Positions 25,126 to 34,043 of a DNA stretch of 64,000 nt are shown piece after piece. The first letter of the stretch is position 1; each line of letters begins with the position of its first letter. The DNA lies in assembly GCF_046557615.1 (NCBI RefSeq), contig NZ_JBKIII010000002.1, positions 868,001 through 932,000 of the forward strand, read 5' to 3'. This stretch comes from Haloferax sp046557615 (GTDB taxonomy: Archaea > Halobacteriota > Halobacteria > Halobacteriales > Haloferacaceae). A program made the translations under genes and the position numbers. The notes beneath the pieces are model-generated. The model made no database searches. It had not been told where the DNA came from and saw only the letters and a program-made list of their open reading frames with translations.

Positions 25126-25147
25126 GTTCACAACTCGTTCACAACTC
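25126..25147. repeat. Tandem 11-bp repeat at the MFS promoter (possible operator)
   Basis: GTTCACAACTC occurs twice without spacer (25126-25136, 25137-25147). On the minus strand a TATA-like CATATAAC (around 25155-25162) lies immediately upstream, so the repeat covers the region from TATA box to expected transcript start of the MFS gene, a typical place for a repressor site. Confidence 0.45.
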
Positions 25148-25310
25148 GTTTGAGTGTTATATGGGCCATTATATGAATTGTTCAACCCACTGCAGTCCGG
25201 CGATTTTGTACCTCATAAGTTATAGAAATGTGATTCAGAAGCCACAGCGAGAATATCAGTGAGCTATGGGAAAGAATTATACCACTTACTCTCGTACATA
25301 TAGATATCTT

Positions 25311-25556
25311 ATGACCGGATATTACGACTACATTCTTGGGCTCATTCCGCTTGCACTCCTTGGCATCACTGGCGCACTCGTCGTCGTCGGGTTGAGCGTA
25401 TCGATGGCCGTACCGATGGCCGCAGGGGTTGCTGCACTCATCACCGGACATGCGCTGTTTGTCAATGGGCCTTCCAGTCCCTCTCCTTCACCCGGTCGCG
25501 TTTCTCCATCTGGGGCATCTGAACGCCCCGGACCTACTGTTCTCGACGCGGATTAA
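25311..25556 (+). CDS. Small membrane protein, haloarchaeal hypothetical
   Basis: An 81-residue protein, MTGYYDYILGLIPLALLGITG..., with two hydrophobic helices (about 7-25 and 30-52) and a Ser/Pro-rich hydrophilic tail. It looks like the common haloarchaeal small two-helix proteins starting M-x-x-Y-Y-D-Y-x-LG. A TATA-like TTATACC at 25278-25284 supports the ATG at 25311. Role unknown. Confidence 0.65.
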   Translation: MTGYYDYILGLIPLALLGITGALVVVGLSVSMAVPMAAGVAALITGHALFVNGPSSPSPSPGRVSPSGASERPGPTVLDAD

Positions 25557-25622
25557 GCGCTTCTGTCGGTTGTTTTCGGTGAGGCCCGCAGGGTTTTCAC
25601 TACTCGTCACGTGAACCCTCAC

Positions 25623-26621
25623 ATGACCAACACTCGATTCCTCACCAGTGCTGACGTTGATGGTCTCGCCACGCCAGTCGAGTACGTCGATGCCGTCCGC
25701 GAGGGCTATCGACAACACGGCGAGGGCGCACCCGCCGAGCCACGGACCAAACTCTTGAACCGCGACCCACCGGGCATGTTCACCACCTACGCGGCGGTCC
25801 TTCCCGACACGGGCGCGATGGGCGGGTACATGTACTCCGCCGGGTTCGGCGCGGAAGATGCGTGGTTCATGACGCCGCTGTTCGACGCCGAATCTGGCGA
25901 GCCGCTCGCCCTCCTCGACGGAGCGAGCATGAACCCCTTCAAGACCGGTGCCGCGGGCGCAGTCGCCGCAGACGAACTCGCCCGCGACGATGCCTCGACG
26001 GTCGCACTCATTGGAAGCGGCGCACAGGCCCGCGGACAACTCCGCGCGCTTGCCACCGTCCGTGACCTCGAAAGCGTCTGGGTGTACTCGCCGACGAAAG
26101 AGAACCGCGAGCAATTTGCAGGCGAGATGGACCGCGTACTCGACGCCAGCGTCGCCGCTGTCGCCTCCAGCGGTGCGGCGGTCGAAGGCGCAGATATCGT
26201 CGTCACCGCGACGACGGCAGCCGAACCGGTGTTCGATGGCGACCTGCTCGAACCCGGCACCCACGTCACCGCGATGGGTCAGTACCACCCCGACAAGCGC
26301 GAACTCGACGCGACGACCATCGAGCGCGCGAAGTACGTCCCCGACCTGCGAGAACGCGCCCTGATGGACGCTGGGTCGTTCCTGCTCGCCCGCGAGGAGG
26401 GCGTCGTGGACGACGACCACATCTACGCCGAACTCGGTGAGGTGGTCGCAGGGACGGTTGTGGGGCGGGAAGACGACGAAGAGATTACCGTCTTCGACAG
26501 CGGCGGAACCGGTATTGAGACTGTTGCCGCCGCGTACATGCTCTACGAGAAGGCTCGTGCGGAAGAGTTGGGAACGACAATCGACTTCTCTCCCGCGAGC
26601 GAGTCGCTGACGGGCGAATAA
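25623..26621 (+). CDS. Ornithine cyclodeaminase / mu-crystallin family protein
   Basis: A 332-residue NAD(P)-dependent enzyme family member. The dinucleotide-binding motif VALIGSGAQARGQL (around 133-146) and the N-terminal substrate domain (RTKLLNRDPPGMFTTYAAVLP, GASMNPFKTGAAGAVAADEL) are well conserved. Members include ornithine cyclodeaminase, archaeal alanine dehydrogenase and ketimine reductases, so the precise reaction (proline from ornithine, or alanine/pyruvate) is open. The soluble, full-length protein has its own start at 25623. Confidence 0.87.
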   Translation: MTNTRFLTSADVDGLATPVEYVDAVREGYRQHGEGAPAEPRTKLLNRDPPGMFTTYAAVLPDTGAMGGYMYSAGFGAEDAWFMTPLFDAESGEPLALLDGASMNPFKTGAAGAVAADELARDDASTVALIGSGAQARGQLRALATVRDLESVWVYSPTKENREQFAGEMDRVLDASVAAVASSGAAVEGADIVVTATTAAEPVFDGDLLEPGTHVTAMGQYHPDKRELDATTIERAKYVPDLRERALMDAGSFLLAREEGVVDDDHIYAELGEVVAGTVVGREDDEEITVFDSGGTGIETVAAAYMLYEKARAEELGTTIDFSPASESLTGE

Positions 26622-26669
26622 CTCGTCGTTCGCAAAACCAATATCTGTCTTTCAATTGAATACTTGGGC

Positions 26670-26933
26670 ATGGACCGAACGGTTCTCTTCCATCTCTTGT
26701 ATGGCATCACTGGGCTTTTGTTCGGTGCAAGCGCGGTCTATACAATCGTTACTGAGGGGTTCAGATTCAGTTCAGCACTGCTTGCACTCAGCGCTGGCCT
26801 GTGTGTCGCCTCCGTCGTCTATACGCTCACAGTGAAAGACCGGTCAGAGATACCAGAACAAACCTCACTCTTGCCCGTCGCGCTCGCCGCAGCACTCGCA
26901 GTGTTTGGAACAGTCCTTCTCGTTCTCGCCTGA
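26670..26933 (+). CDS. Small membrane protein, hypothetical
   Basis: An 87-residue protein with three hydrophobic segments (about 5-23, 31-50, 66-86) joined by short charged loops (VKDRSEIPEQ). Not recognised. It converges with the next membrane protein gene, only 3 bp between stops. The ATG at 26670 is preferred to the in-frame TTG two codons upstream. Confidence 0.6.
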   Translation: MDRTVLFHLLYGITGLLFGASAVYTIVTEGFRFSSALLALSAGLCVASVVYTLTVKDRSEIPEQTSLLPVALAAALAVFGTVLLVLA

Positions 26934-26936
26934 ATC

Positions 26937-27362
26937 TCACACCGCCACTCGTGCAACACGCTGTAACTGTGCGAGAACCCTCGGAACGAGCGCCAACGAG
27001 AGAATCGTCGCAACGGTTGGAATCACAATCCCCACCCAGAACGACCCGAGTTCGACTTGTGCCATCGCACCGAGCATCGCCGACCCACCGACGACGAGGC
27101 TGTAATACGCAGACCGAGCGGGGAGCGACGGGAGATGGCCAGGACGGGGCCACGACCCGGTATCGATGTAGCCACCTCTGAACGTCCCGACGGCGGCCGA
27201 ACTCGTGATGAGTGCCGTGATTCCCGACAGCGACACCGCTTCCGGGGGCTCCGCGAAGATAAGAAACCACAGTGTCGGGATGACGAGGACCGAAATCTCC
27301 CACCCGGCAAAGAACACCTGGTCGAGCCATCGGTCAACTCGTGCAGTGAGCTTCGAGGCCAT
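26937..27362 (-). CDS. Integral membrane protein, hypothetical
   Basis: A 141-residue protein with about four hydrophobic segments and a short amphipathic N-terminus (MASKLTARVDRWLDQVFFAGW). The loop GGYIDTGSWPRPGHLPSLPARSAYYS is distinctive but I do not recognise a family. Composition fits a real gene. Confidence 0.6.
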   Translation of the reverse strand: MASKLTARVDRWLDQVFFAGWEISVLVIPTLWFLIFAEPPEAVSLSGITALITSSAAVGTFRGGYIDTGSWPRPGHLPSLPARSAYYSLVVGGSAMLGAMAQVELGSFWVGIVIPTVATILSLALVPRVLAQLQRVARVAV

Positions 27363-27437
27363 ACGCTGACGTACAGAGAGTGTAAGGAGTCAGTCAGCTA
27401 AACGGTTATCCTGAGGTGAGATGCTGATTTCGGGAAC

Positions 27438-27613
27438 GTAGGGCGGTTCATACCTTCAGAAAATCACATCGAAGAGAGAGTGCGAATGCAGTATCGAATC
27501 GGGGGACTTCCTCACTTCTCAGGGCACTGCTCTCTCGGAAGTGAGTGGCGACTCTTCGGCTCTCCATTAGTAACGACAAAAAATCCGGCAAACTGTGAAC
27601 CGAACCGCCCTAC
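27438..27613. repeat. 12-bp inverted repeat enclosing a nested hairpin in an intergenic region
   Basis: GTAGGGCGGTTC (27438-27449) and its exact complement GAACCGCCCTAC (27602-27613) flank 152 bp that contain a second inverted repeat, CTCACTTC 27511-27518 with GAAGTGAG 27538-27545. The interval between genes (27363-27653) has no convincing gene. It could be a small non-autonomous element or an RNA. Confidence 0.4.
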
Positions 27614-27653
27614 TCTCGATACCGAACAGTTGTGGACACGCATCGAGGCATCG

Positions 27654-28805
27654 TCACTTACGACGAGTCGGTGCGGCGCGATTCACGTCTTCTTCGAGAC
27701 GCGTGGCGTATGCAAGGCGAATTTTTCGAGCTTCCTCTTGCTGCACCACCTCCTGACCGTCTATCGCGTGGGCGATTGGGTCGTACGTGTCGGGCTGGAA
27801 CCCCATCCGTTCGAGGTAGCCGCACACTGCCTCTGAGCGGAGGCCATTCTCTATCGCTTCGTTCAGATACCCGAGAACGGTGTCGAATTCGGGGACGATG
27901 ATTCCATCTTCTCGAATCTCTCCTCTCTCTCCTTCGATGCGTAATTCTGTCCTCTCGAGATGCTCTATCACCTCGGAGATGTGGTCGGCGATTTGCAGGA
28001 CTTGACTCGGGAGTGCGGTATCGGGTGAACGCCACTCCACCGTGTTGAATCGCTCTCGGAGCTGGACTGGCGTCCAAACGGCACTTTCGGGATCGAAATT
28101 CGCTTCGATGTCTCGCCGGTCGATTCCCTCGTCCATCGCTGCGGTCACGAAGTCTTCGTACCGGCGTTCGAGTCGTCGATTCCACTCGTCTTGGCTTTCG
28201 ACATATCGCCAGAGTCGGCCTTGATGTGAGAGGTCATCGTATGCCTTCCAGCGGTAGAGCCACGACCGAGCACTGGCTGCAACGTTGCGCCCCTGGTAGT
28301 ACGGTGAGGAGTTGACTAACGCAAGGGCCGGGTCCAATGCAATCAGCGTATTCAGCTGGTCTATCGACCGCCCCGGTTGCTGCTCGACGTGGATGTGCGT
28401 CCCAGCACAGTGACGGACGTAGTCGAAGTTCTCACCGACGACGTCGTTCTGAATACGTGTCCGGTCGCTTGGGTGTTCTTGTATCTCGGGTTCGTTGATG
28501 GGTGTACCGAGTGGGACGAGTCGTTTTCCGATGTCATTTCCTCGGTTTACTACTTTGGAGATGCGCTCGAGGAGTTCGGCCCGTAACTCCTCAGAACTCT
28601 CACAAGGTGACGTTTTAATCTCGAGAAGTGGTTTCACGAACTCTCGCTCAACGCCTGGAAAATCAGTCAACCCATCTGGTTCGACTAGGTTCCCTGCTTC
28701 GTCGACAACCCAGTACTCTACTTCGATACTCCGCCTAATCGTACGTGACCCGGGAGGCGGCCCCGGAACTCCACCATCTGTTCTTCGTTCTACCATGTTG
28801 TTCAT
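27654..28805 (-). CDS. Glutamate-cysteine ligase family protein (GCS2-like)
   Basis: A 383-residue carboxylate-amine ligase of the GCS2/YbdK type. Family features are SIEVEYWVVDEAGN (27-40, equivalent to the GIEEEF/EVEY active-site strand), ELKT-like LLEIKTSPCES, RIQNDVVGENFDYVRHCAGTHIHVEQ with metal/ATP site residues, and WRSPDTALPSQV. Haloferax makes gamma-glutamylcysteine with a GshA of this superfamily; this protein has the EVEYWVVD variant, so it may be a paralogue with another amine or acid substrate. ATG at 28805 or 28796 are both possible. Confidence 0.78.
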   Translation of the reverse strand: MNNMVERRTDGGVPGPPPGSRTIRRSIEVEYWVVDEAGNLVEPDGLTDFPGVEREFVKPLLEIKTSPCESSEELRAELLERISKVVNRGNDIGKRLVPLGTPINEPEIQEHPSDRTRIQNDVVGENFDYVRHCAGTHIHVEQQPGRSIDQLNTLIALDPALALVNSSPYYQGRNVAASARSWLYRWKAYDDLSHQGRLWRYVESQDEWNRRLERRYEDFVTAAMDEGIDRRDIEANFDPESAVWTPVQLRERFNTVEWRSPDTALPSQVLQIADHISEVIEHLERTELRIEGERGEIREDGIIVPEFDTVLGYLNEAIENGLRSEAVCGYLERMGFQPDTYDPIAHAIDGQEVVQQEEARKIRLAYATRLEEDVNRAAPTRRK

Positions 28806-29073
28806 TCTGAGCGCAATGCTCGACTACGGCATGACACTATTTCCCAATATTTGGTGTTATAGGTTACGATCACCGCAGAATCTAGCGATTATCCCATCGG
28901 ATTTTTCGACTATCTCGCACCCATGCTGCTTTTTTAAATTGTCACTCTTCCAGTTCTAAAGGGTGTGACGTAGCAACCGATACCGTTGTCATCACGTGAA
29001 TTCACTGAAATATTCGGTGTCTGTATTCAGCACACCGTCTGCCTCAGTTGTTGCGTAGTTCAGCTAAGCCACG

Positions 29074-30144
29074 TTACTGAAGCCGATAGCGAAGAATCGC
29101 GGCGACGCCGCCGAGATTCTGCAACTGCTCGCCGGGTTGGAACTCGGCCGAAAAGACGGTGACCTCGCCCCCCTTCTGCTCGACAGAGTCGATGACGTCG
29201 TTAATATCGAGGTCCCAGTCACCGTTTCCTTGCCGTTCTTCTCGCAGTCGTGAATCGAGGAGGAGGAGGTTTTCGACCGCGCCAAACTCGGCGGCCTCGG
29301 CGACCTGTTCGATGCCGTAGGCCGCTTTCGCACCGGTCGAGATGTTCTCCATCAGTTCGTCGATGAGGTTCGCTTCCTCGGCGATGCGCGTCTCTTTCTG
29401 TACGTCGTCAACTGCGCCGCGCTTGAGAACTTCGTGGACACCTCTATCGCCGACACCGGCGGTATCGACGGTCGTGATGATGTTCTCGGCGACGTCGGGG
29501 TAGTTCTCGTCGAGGTAGTCCATCGCGTCGTTCTTCGTAAAGCCCGGTCCGGCGAGGATGATGGCATCGACCTTCAGATGCGACAGTGCCGACCCGAGTT
29601 CGTCGAAGAGTTCGGAACGCGGACGGGCGTACTCGCCTTTGCCCGTCGGTTTCGTGAGCGAGGCGTACTCTTCGGTGCCGTACTGGGCGACGGTGTGGAT
29701 GTACGCGGCACCTTCTTCGACCGTCGCGATGGCGACGTCGGGATTCTCGGTTGCCGCCTCTGCGGCTTCGATACGGTCGATTTGGTCGGCTTTGAAGTGC
29801 TTCTCGATGGTTATCTCGGCGCGTTCTTCGACGTTAAGCGTGTGATGGTGGCCGAGTTGGTCTTCTCTCGAGCAGCCGACGATGACGCCGCCGACACGGA
29901 GGCGATTGGCGAACCGAGCGAACTCCACGTCCTCGACTTCGATAGTGACGTTGAGATGCTCGCGCTCGCCGCCAGTGTCGCGCATTTGGTCGTCGTCGCG
30001 TTGGATACGGCGAGTGGTGTCACCGGAGACTAAATCACCGGGTTCGAGTACGTACGAGAGGTGCCAAAGGTCGTCGACGTTCTCGGGGACCAGTGAGATT
30101 CGCTCGCGTCCTTCCTCACCACGGCCGCGATTGGCGATACGCAT
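29074..30144 (-). CDS. pelA: mRNA surveillance protein pelota
   Basis: A 356-residue archaeal pelota. The N-terminal Sm-like domain (MRIANRGRGEEGRERISLVPENVDDLWHLSYVLEPGD), the central eRF1-like domain without a GGQ motif, and the C-terminal eRF1_3 domain ending with VAAILRYRLQ are all present. With aEF1A and ABCE1 it rescues ribosomes stalled on mRNA. rqcH, the partner pathway that tags nascent chains on split large subunits, lies 1.7 kb upstream on the same strand, with two DUF4013 genes in between. Confidence 0.95.
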   Translation of the reverse strand: MRIANRGRGEEGRERISLVPENVDDLWHLSYVLEPGDLVSGDTTRRIQRDDDQMRDTGGEREHLNVTIEVEDVEFARFANRLRVGGVIVGCSREDQLGHHHTLNVEERAEITIEKHFKADQIDRIEAAEAATENPDVAIATVEEGAAYIHTVAQYGTEEYASLTKPTGKGEYARPRSELFDELGSALSHLKVDAIILAGPGFTKNDAMDYLDENYPDVAENIITTVDTAGVGDRGVHEVLKRGAVDDVQKETRIAEEANLIDELMENISTGAKAAYGIEQVAEAAEFGAVENLLLLDSRLREERQGNGDWDLDINDVIDSVEQKGGEVTVFSAEFQPGEQLQNLGGVAAILRYRLQ

Positions 30145-30189
30145 ATCCGTGAGTCGTCACGGAACGGAAAAGAGTCCTGCTATCGACGC

Positions 30190-30891
30190 TTACCAACCCG
30201 AAGCAGAGTTCTCACTCGAAACAGGGGTAAAGCCGCGTCCATCGGCGTAGCCGCGTGCCCACAGGTAGAAGGTCGCCACCTGCACGTAGAACAAGACGAA
30301 GATACCGATGAGGACGATACTCAGGAGACTTCCGATGGTCCCGAGGACGATGGAGACGACGATTGCGAGCAACCAGGCGACGACGTACTCACCGGTGAAG
30401 GCGGCCCCGATAATCGTCCGAACGTCGAATCCTGCGCCGAGGTTCCCCTCGATAGCGAAGTTCGCGCTCGCTGCGGGGTAAAGGAACCCGACGACCAGTC
30501 CGAGCAGACCAATCAACAAGAAGCCGACGAATCCGAAGATGCTGAGACCGACACTCCCGGCCGCACTGGGGTCGGCTGCCCCCTGCGTGAGCGCGGCAGA
30601 ACCGAGTCCGAGGAAGATGCCCAAGATGAGTATCGGAACGATGACGACGAGCGACCAGCCCAAACCGATGACGAATAGTTTCACGCCATCGACGAGCATC
30701 TCACCCCAATCGGTGAACGACGGTGCGGCCTCGTCACCGTTCGCCGCCGCACGCATGGTCTTGACGAAATACCCTTGGAGGATGAACGCCGGGATGATGA
30801 GTATAGACAGGAGTGAGAGTACGCCACCGATAACCGTCGTGGCGACCCAGTCGTCGCTATTCTTGAGGAACAGCAATGCGTCAGAGAGCAT
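30190..30891 (-). CDS. DUF4013 family membrane protein
   Basis: A 233-residue protein with about five hydrophobic segments, opening MLSDALLFLKNSDDWVATTVIGGVLSLLS. It is clearly a paralogue of the neighbouring gene at 30950 (same opening pattern, GYFVKTMRAAANGDEAAPSFTDWGEMLVDGVKL versus GYTLSVIRATMHGDEKPPEFGEWADMTVDGIKG). Members are widespread in haloarchaea with unknown role. ATG at 30891 is chosen by alignment with the paralogue. Stop lies 45 bp before pelA on the same strand. Confidence 0.82.
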   Translation of the reverse strand: MLSDALLFLKNSDDWVATTVIGGVLSLLSILIIPAFILQGYFVKTMRAAANGDEAAPSFTDWGEMLVDGVKLFVIGLGWSLVVIVPILILGIFLGLGSAALTQGAADPSAAGSVGLSIFGFVGFLLIGLLGLVVGFLYPAASANFAIEGNLGAGFDVRTIIGAAFTGEYVVAWLLAIVVSIVLGTIGSLLSIVLIGIFVLFYVQVATFYLWARGYADGRGFTPVSSENSASGW

Positions 30892-30949
30892 GAATGATTT
30901 CACTCAGTAAGGGGGCTTAGATATTCCGTCGAAAAAACGCGTAGCGAAA

Positions 30950-31666
30950 TTAGACTGCGGGTTGTTCGCCGGGCATGTCGCCGTCGTCTTCCATCATCTC
31001 GATTTCGTGGAGTTCGCCCCACGTCGTGCCGATGATGTAGTAGGCGGCGACGACTGCGTAGAACGTCACGAACGAACCGAGGACGAAGCCAAGGAGCGGG
31101 ACGACGTTCAGGAGGCCAGTGACGACAGATGCCGCGAAGATCACGACGAAGGCCATGAGCCACGCGGTCGCGTACTTACCCGAGGTGAGGATGGGACGCA
31201 GTTCGCTCACGCTGAACGCAGCGCCCATGCGGTCGGTCTCGGCGTAGTTCGACAGCGCCGCCGGGGTGACGTACGCCGCGAAGATACCGAGGACGAACGC
31301 GGCGAGCAGGCCGAGCAGCGTCACGATACCGCCGAAGGCGTTAGCCGCACCCGAGTCACCACCGCCAGCAGCGATACTGAGGATACCCGCGAACCCGAAC
31401 ACCATCGCGATGATGGCGGGGATGAGCGAATACACCAGGACGATTGCGAAGCCTTTGATGCCATCGACAGTCATGTCGGCCCATTCGCCGAACTCTGGAG
31501 GCTTTTCGTCACCGTGCATCGTGGCGCGAATCACGCTGAGCGTGTAGCCGAGGACGACGAACGCCGGGATGATGAGGAAGCTAAAGAAAGTCAGCACGCC
31601 GCCGATGAGGACGGTCTTGAGCCAACTTTCGTCGTTACGAAGGTAGTTGATTGATTCTGAAAGCAT
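30950..31666 (-). CDS. DUF4013 family membrane protein (tandem paralogue)
   Basis: A 238-residue protein with about five transmembrane segments, MLSESINYLRNDESWLKTVLIGGVLTFFS..., paralogous to the next gene at 30190 (58 bp apart, same strand). The cytoplasmic loop GDEKPPEFGEWADMTVDGIK is shared between the two. The C-terminus is acidic (EMMEDDGDMPGEQPAV). A TATA-like TTATATACT on the minus strand lies about 90 bp upstream. Function unknown. Confidence 0.82.
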   Translation of the reverse strand: MLSESINYLRNDESWLKTVLIGGVLTFFSFLIIPAFVVLGYTLSVIRATMHGDEKPPEFGEWADMTVDGIKGFAIVLVYSLIPAIIAMVFGFAGILSIAAGGGDSGAANAFGGIVTLLGLLAAFVLGIFAAYVTPAALSNYAETDRMGAAFSVSELRPILTSGKYATAWLMAFVVIFAASVVTGLLNVVPLLGFVLGSFVTFYAVVAAYYIIGTTWGELHEIEMMEDDGDMPGEQPAV

Positions 31667-31841
31667 TGTAAGTCACTGAGCGCCGCCGACGATAACCGCC
31701 CCAGTGGCTGATATTCTGTCAGGTGTGTACTGCGCTCGACTATCATTACAACGAGAAAGTATATAATCTTGCACCCGCCCCGTGCGAATAATTGACAATT
31801 AGACCTGAATAACCGGAATTTCCACAATCTGAGAACGATTG

Positions 31842-33944
31842 TTAGTCGTCCGTGATTGTACTGCCGCCTGGCGGAAGGAACTCTTGAATCTGGTCGGGGG
31901 ATGCTACTTTTCTGACGAACGATTGGTCTTCGAACATATTCCGGAGATCGCGGTAGCACAGTTTTGCGGCGTCGTTCTGTGCGTACTGCCCCGGGGTGAG
32001 CGTCAACATCGCTTCCACGCGCGGTTCGATAGCCGACGGCGGGCCGCCAAGGACGCGGGTCTCGCCTTCACACTGGATGCCGACGGCGACTTTTGCGGGG
32101 ACGTCGTTGAAGTAGGTTCGGTCGCCCCGGACGACGAAGCTTCCTTTTTCGAGGTACTCACCAGACTCCGGCGTCTTCGACACCTGCGACGGTTCGACCA
32201 TGTAGGCGTCGTCGGCAAATCGGCCGTCTTTCCAGATAGACGAGTACGAGACGGCGAACTGGGCGGCCTCTTCGAGCGAGGAGTCGGGGAAATCGACTTC
32301 GACCGATGGCTCGCTCGGCCCGGAGGCCTTGAGGAGCGTCACTGGCCCTCCGCGCGCTTGGGTGTGGAAGAACCGGTCGTGCTTGTTCATGTATTTTTTA
32401 ACAAGCTCCTCGTTCTGGTCGGCGTTACGGCCGCCGATGACGAGGAATCCGTCGGAGGTGCGGAACCAACGGAACCGTTCGAACCAGTGTTCGGTCGATT
32501 TGACGGGGACCGACTGCAACGAGCGCCAGTCGGTCTCTTCGTACTCTTCGTCGTCGTCCGGTTCGTCGCTATCGTCGGCCTCCCACTCGTCGCGGCGCTT
32601 TTTCGCCGCTTCCAGTTCTTCGCGGGTGTCTTCGATAGCCGCGAGCGCACCCTCTTTCTTCTCTTGGATACGCTTTGCCTCGGTGTAGAGGCGGTTGGCG
32701 TTCTTCTCGACGCCCATCGACACGTCGAGGGTGATGTTCGTCCCGTCGATGTCGATAGAGACGGTCCCCTCCGCGCCATCGACGTTCGTCACTGCTTCGG
32801 CCGCCGGAATCCCCTGTTCGGCACCCTCGGCGAGTGTGTCGGCGATGTCGTCCCACGGAACGCCCTGTTCGCGTGCGCCACGAACCGTCGAGAGAACGTC
32901 GTCGACGAGGTCGTAGTGGGCGTAGAGCAGTTCGGCGCGTTCGCGTTCGGCGTCGGCGCGCTCGTCGAAGCCCGAAATCGCCTGTTCTTGTTGCTCGATG
33001 ATGCGCTCTTGTTTGGCGATTTGCTCCTCGAAATCGGGACGGTTCGAAGTGGCCTCTTGCTCGTCGGCGGTCAAATCGAGGCGGACGAAATACTCGTCGA
33101 GCGCCTCGTTGAAGGTGTCGTAGGCTTCCTCACTGAGCCCTTCGTTCTGGTGTTCTTGGAGAGGGAAGGGCGTCACGTCAACGACTTCGTCTTCTTCGTC
33201 GAGGTAGACGCGCGGGTCGAACTCTCCAGCGCGAACTTGGTCGCGGAGCGTCTCGATTGCGTCGAAGACCTTGTCGTACGTTTCGTCGGTCGCGTCGGTG
33301 ATATCGAGCGTCTTGTCCACACCTGCGCGAGTACAGAGTTCTTCGGCGTACAGGCCGCCGAGGTTGAGTTGCGTCGCCAGCGTCCGAACCACGTCGGTGT
33401 CGGACTGACTCATCACACGTTCGAGTTCGTAGCGACTTACGGTGAGCGGGTTGAGTCGAGACGACGGGTATTCGTACTGCGCGCCGGGAGCGACCGTCCG
33501 CGACTTGAGGCGGACGGTTTCGAGACTGCGAATCACGTCGCCCGTCTCGTCGAGGATGGCGATGTTACCCTGGCCGAAGAGTTCGACCACGATTTGCGTG
33601 TTTTCGTCGGGGCGGTCGAACGAGAAGGTGAGAATCCGGTCGAAGTCGTACTGTTCGACACCCGCGAAATCAGCACCGTTGAGCCGATTTCGCAGCATCA
33701 TTGCGAACTGCGGCGGGCGACCCGGTGCGTCGGGGACGTTCTTCGGGTCGGCGAGGTGTGCCCGTTTGATGTCGCCGACTTCGAGGAGGAGTTCGACCCG
33801 TCCGCGGTCGAAATCCCGCATCTTGAGGCGAAGCAAGTCGTCGCCGTAGAGGTACGCCTTGTCGACTTTCGCCCCCTCGTACCGATTCAATTCGGTGACG
33901 AGAGCGGCGAGGTCGACGCTCGTGAGTTCCCGCTTCGGGTCCAT
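31842..33944 (-). CDS. rqcH: RqcH/NEMF family ribosome quality control protein
   Basis: A 700-residue NFACT protein. An N-terminal NFACT-N domain (KRELTSVDLAALVTELNRYEGAKVDKAYLYGDDLLRLKMRD...), two helix-hairpin-helix segments, a coiled coil (about 300-460: FEEQIAKQERIIEQQEQA..., ALAAIEDTREELEAAKKRRDEWEADD) and NFACT-R/DUF814 (WFERFRWFRTSDGFLVIGGRNADQNEELVKKYM, HTQARGGPVTLLK) are in the usual order. The family binds split large subunits carrying peptidyl-tRNA and adds C-terminal tails. The long coiled coil and length are normal for archaea. The antisense strand is open for over 2 kb, a composition artefact. Confidence 0.92.
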   Translation of the reverse strand: MDPKRELTSVDLAALVTELNRYEGAKVDKAYLYGDDLLRLKMRDFDRGRVELLLEVGDIKRAHLADPKNVPDAPGRPPQFAMMLRNRLNGADFAGVEQYDFDRILTFSFDRPDENTQIVVELFGQGNIAILDETGDVIRSLETVRLKSRTVAPGAQYEYPSSRLNPLTVSRYELERVMSQSDTDVVRTLATQLNLGGLYAEELCTRAGVDKTLDITDATDETYDKVFDAIETLRDQVRAGEFDPRVYLDEEDEVVDVTPFPLQEHQNEGLSEEAYDTFNEALDEYFVRLDLTADEQEATSNRPDFEEQIAKQERIIEQQEQAISGFDERADAERERAELLYAHYDLVDDVLSTVRGAREQGVPWDDIADTLAEGAEQGIPAAEAVTNVDGAEGTVSIDIDGTNITLDVSMGVEKNANRLYTEAKRIQEKKEGALAAIEDTREELEAAKKRRDEWEADDSDEPDDDEEYEETDWRSLQSVPVKSTEHWFERFRWFRTSDGFLVIGGRNADQNEELVKKYMNKHDRFFHTQARGGPVTLLKASGPSEPSVEVDFPDSSLEEAAQFAVSYSSIWKDGRFADDAYMVEPSQVSKTPESGEYLEKGSFVVRGDRTYFNDVPAKVAVGIQCEGETRVLGGPPSAIEPRVEAMLTLTPGQYAQNDAAKLCYRDLRNMFEDQSFVRKVASPDQIQEFLPPGGSTITDD

Positions 33945-34043
33945 AGTCGCGGTTTTTCACCGCTGGACGAAAAGGGATGTCGTTTCGATGGGTCGTTTTC
34001 CCGGGGAGAAGATACTTATCAACCACCCATAATTTTTCGAGAG

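Noticed and set aside
31839..34043. Plus-strand reading frame open for 2.2 kb antisense to rqcH, continuing into the membrane protein gene
   Set aside because: Antisense frames stay open in haloarchaeal genes because of GC-biased codons; the predicted product is rich in V, F and R without domains, and the true start of the downstream gene is at 34044 with a signal sequence.
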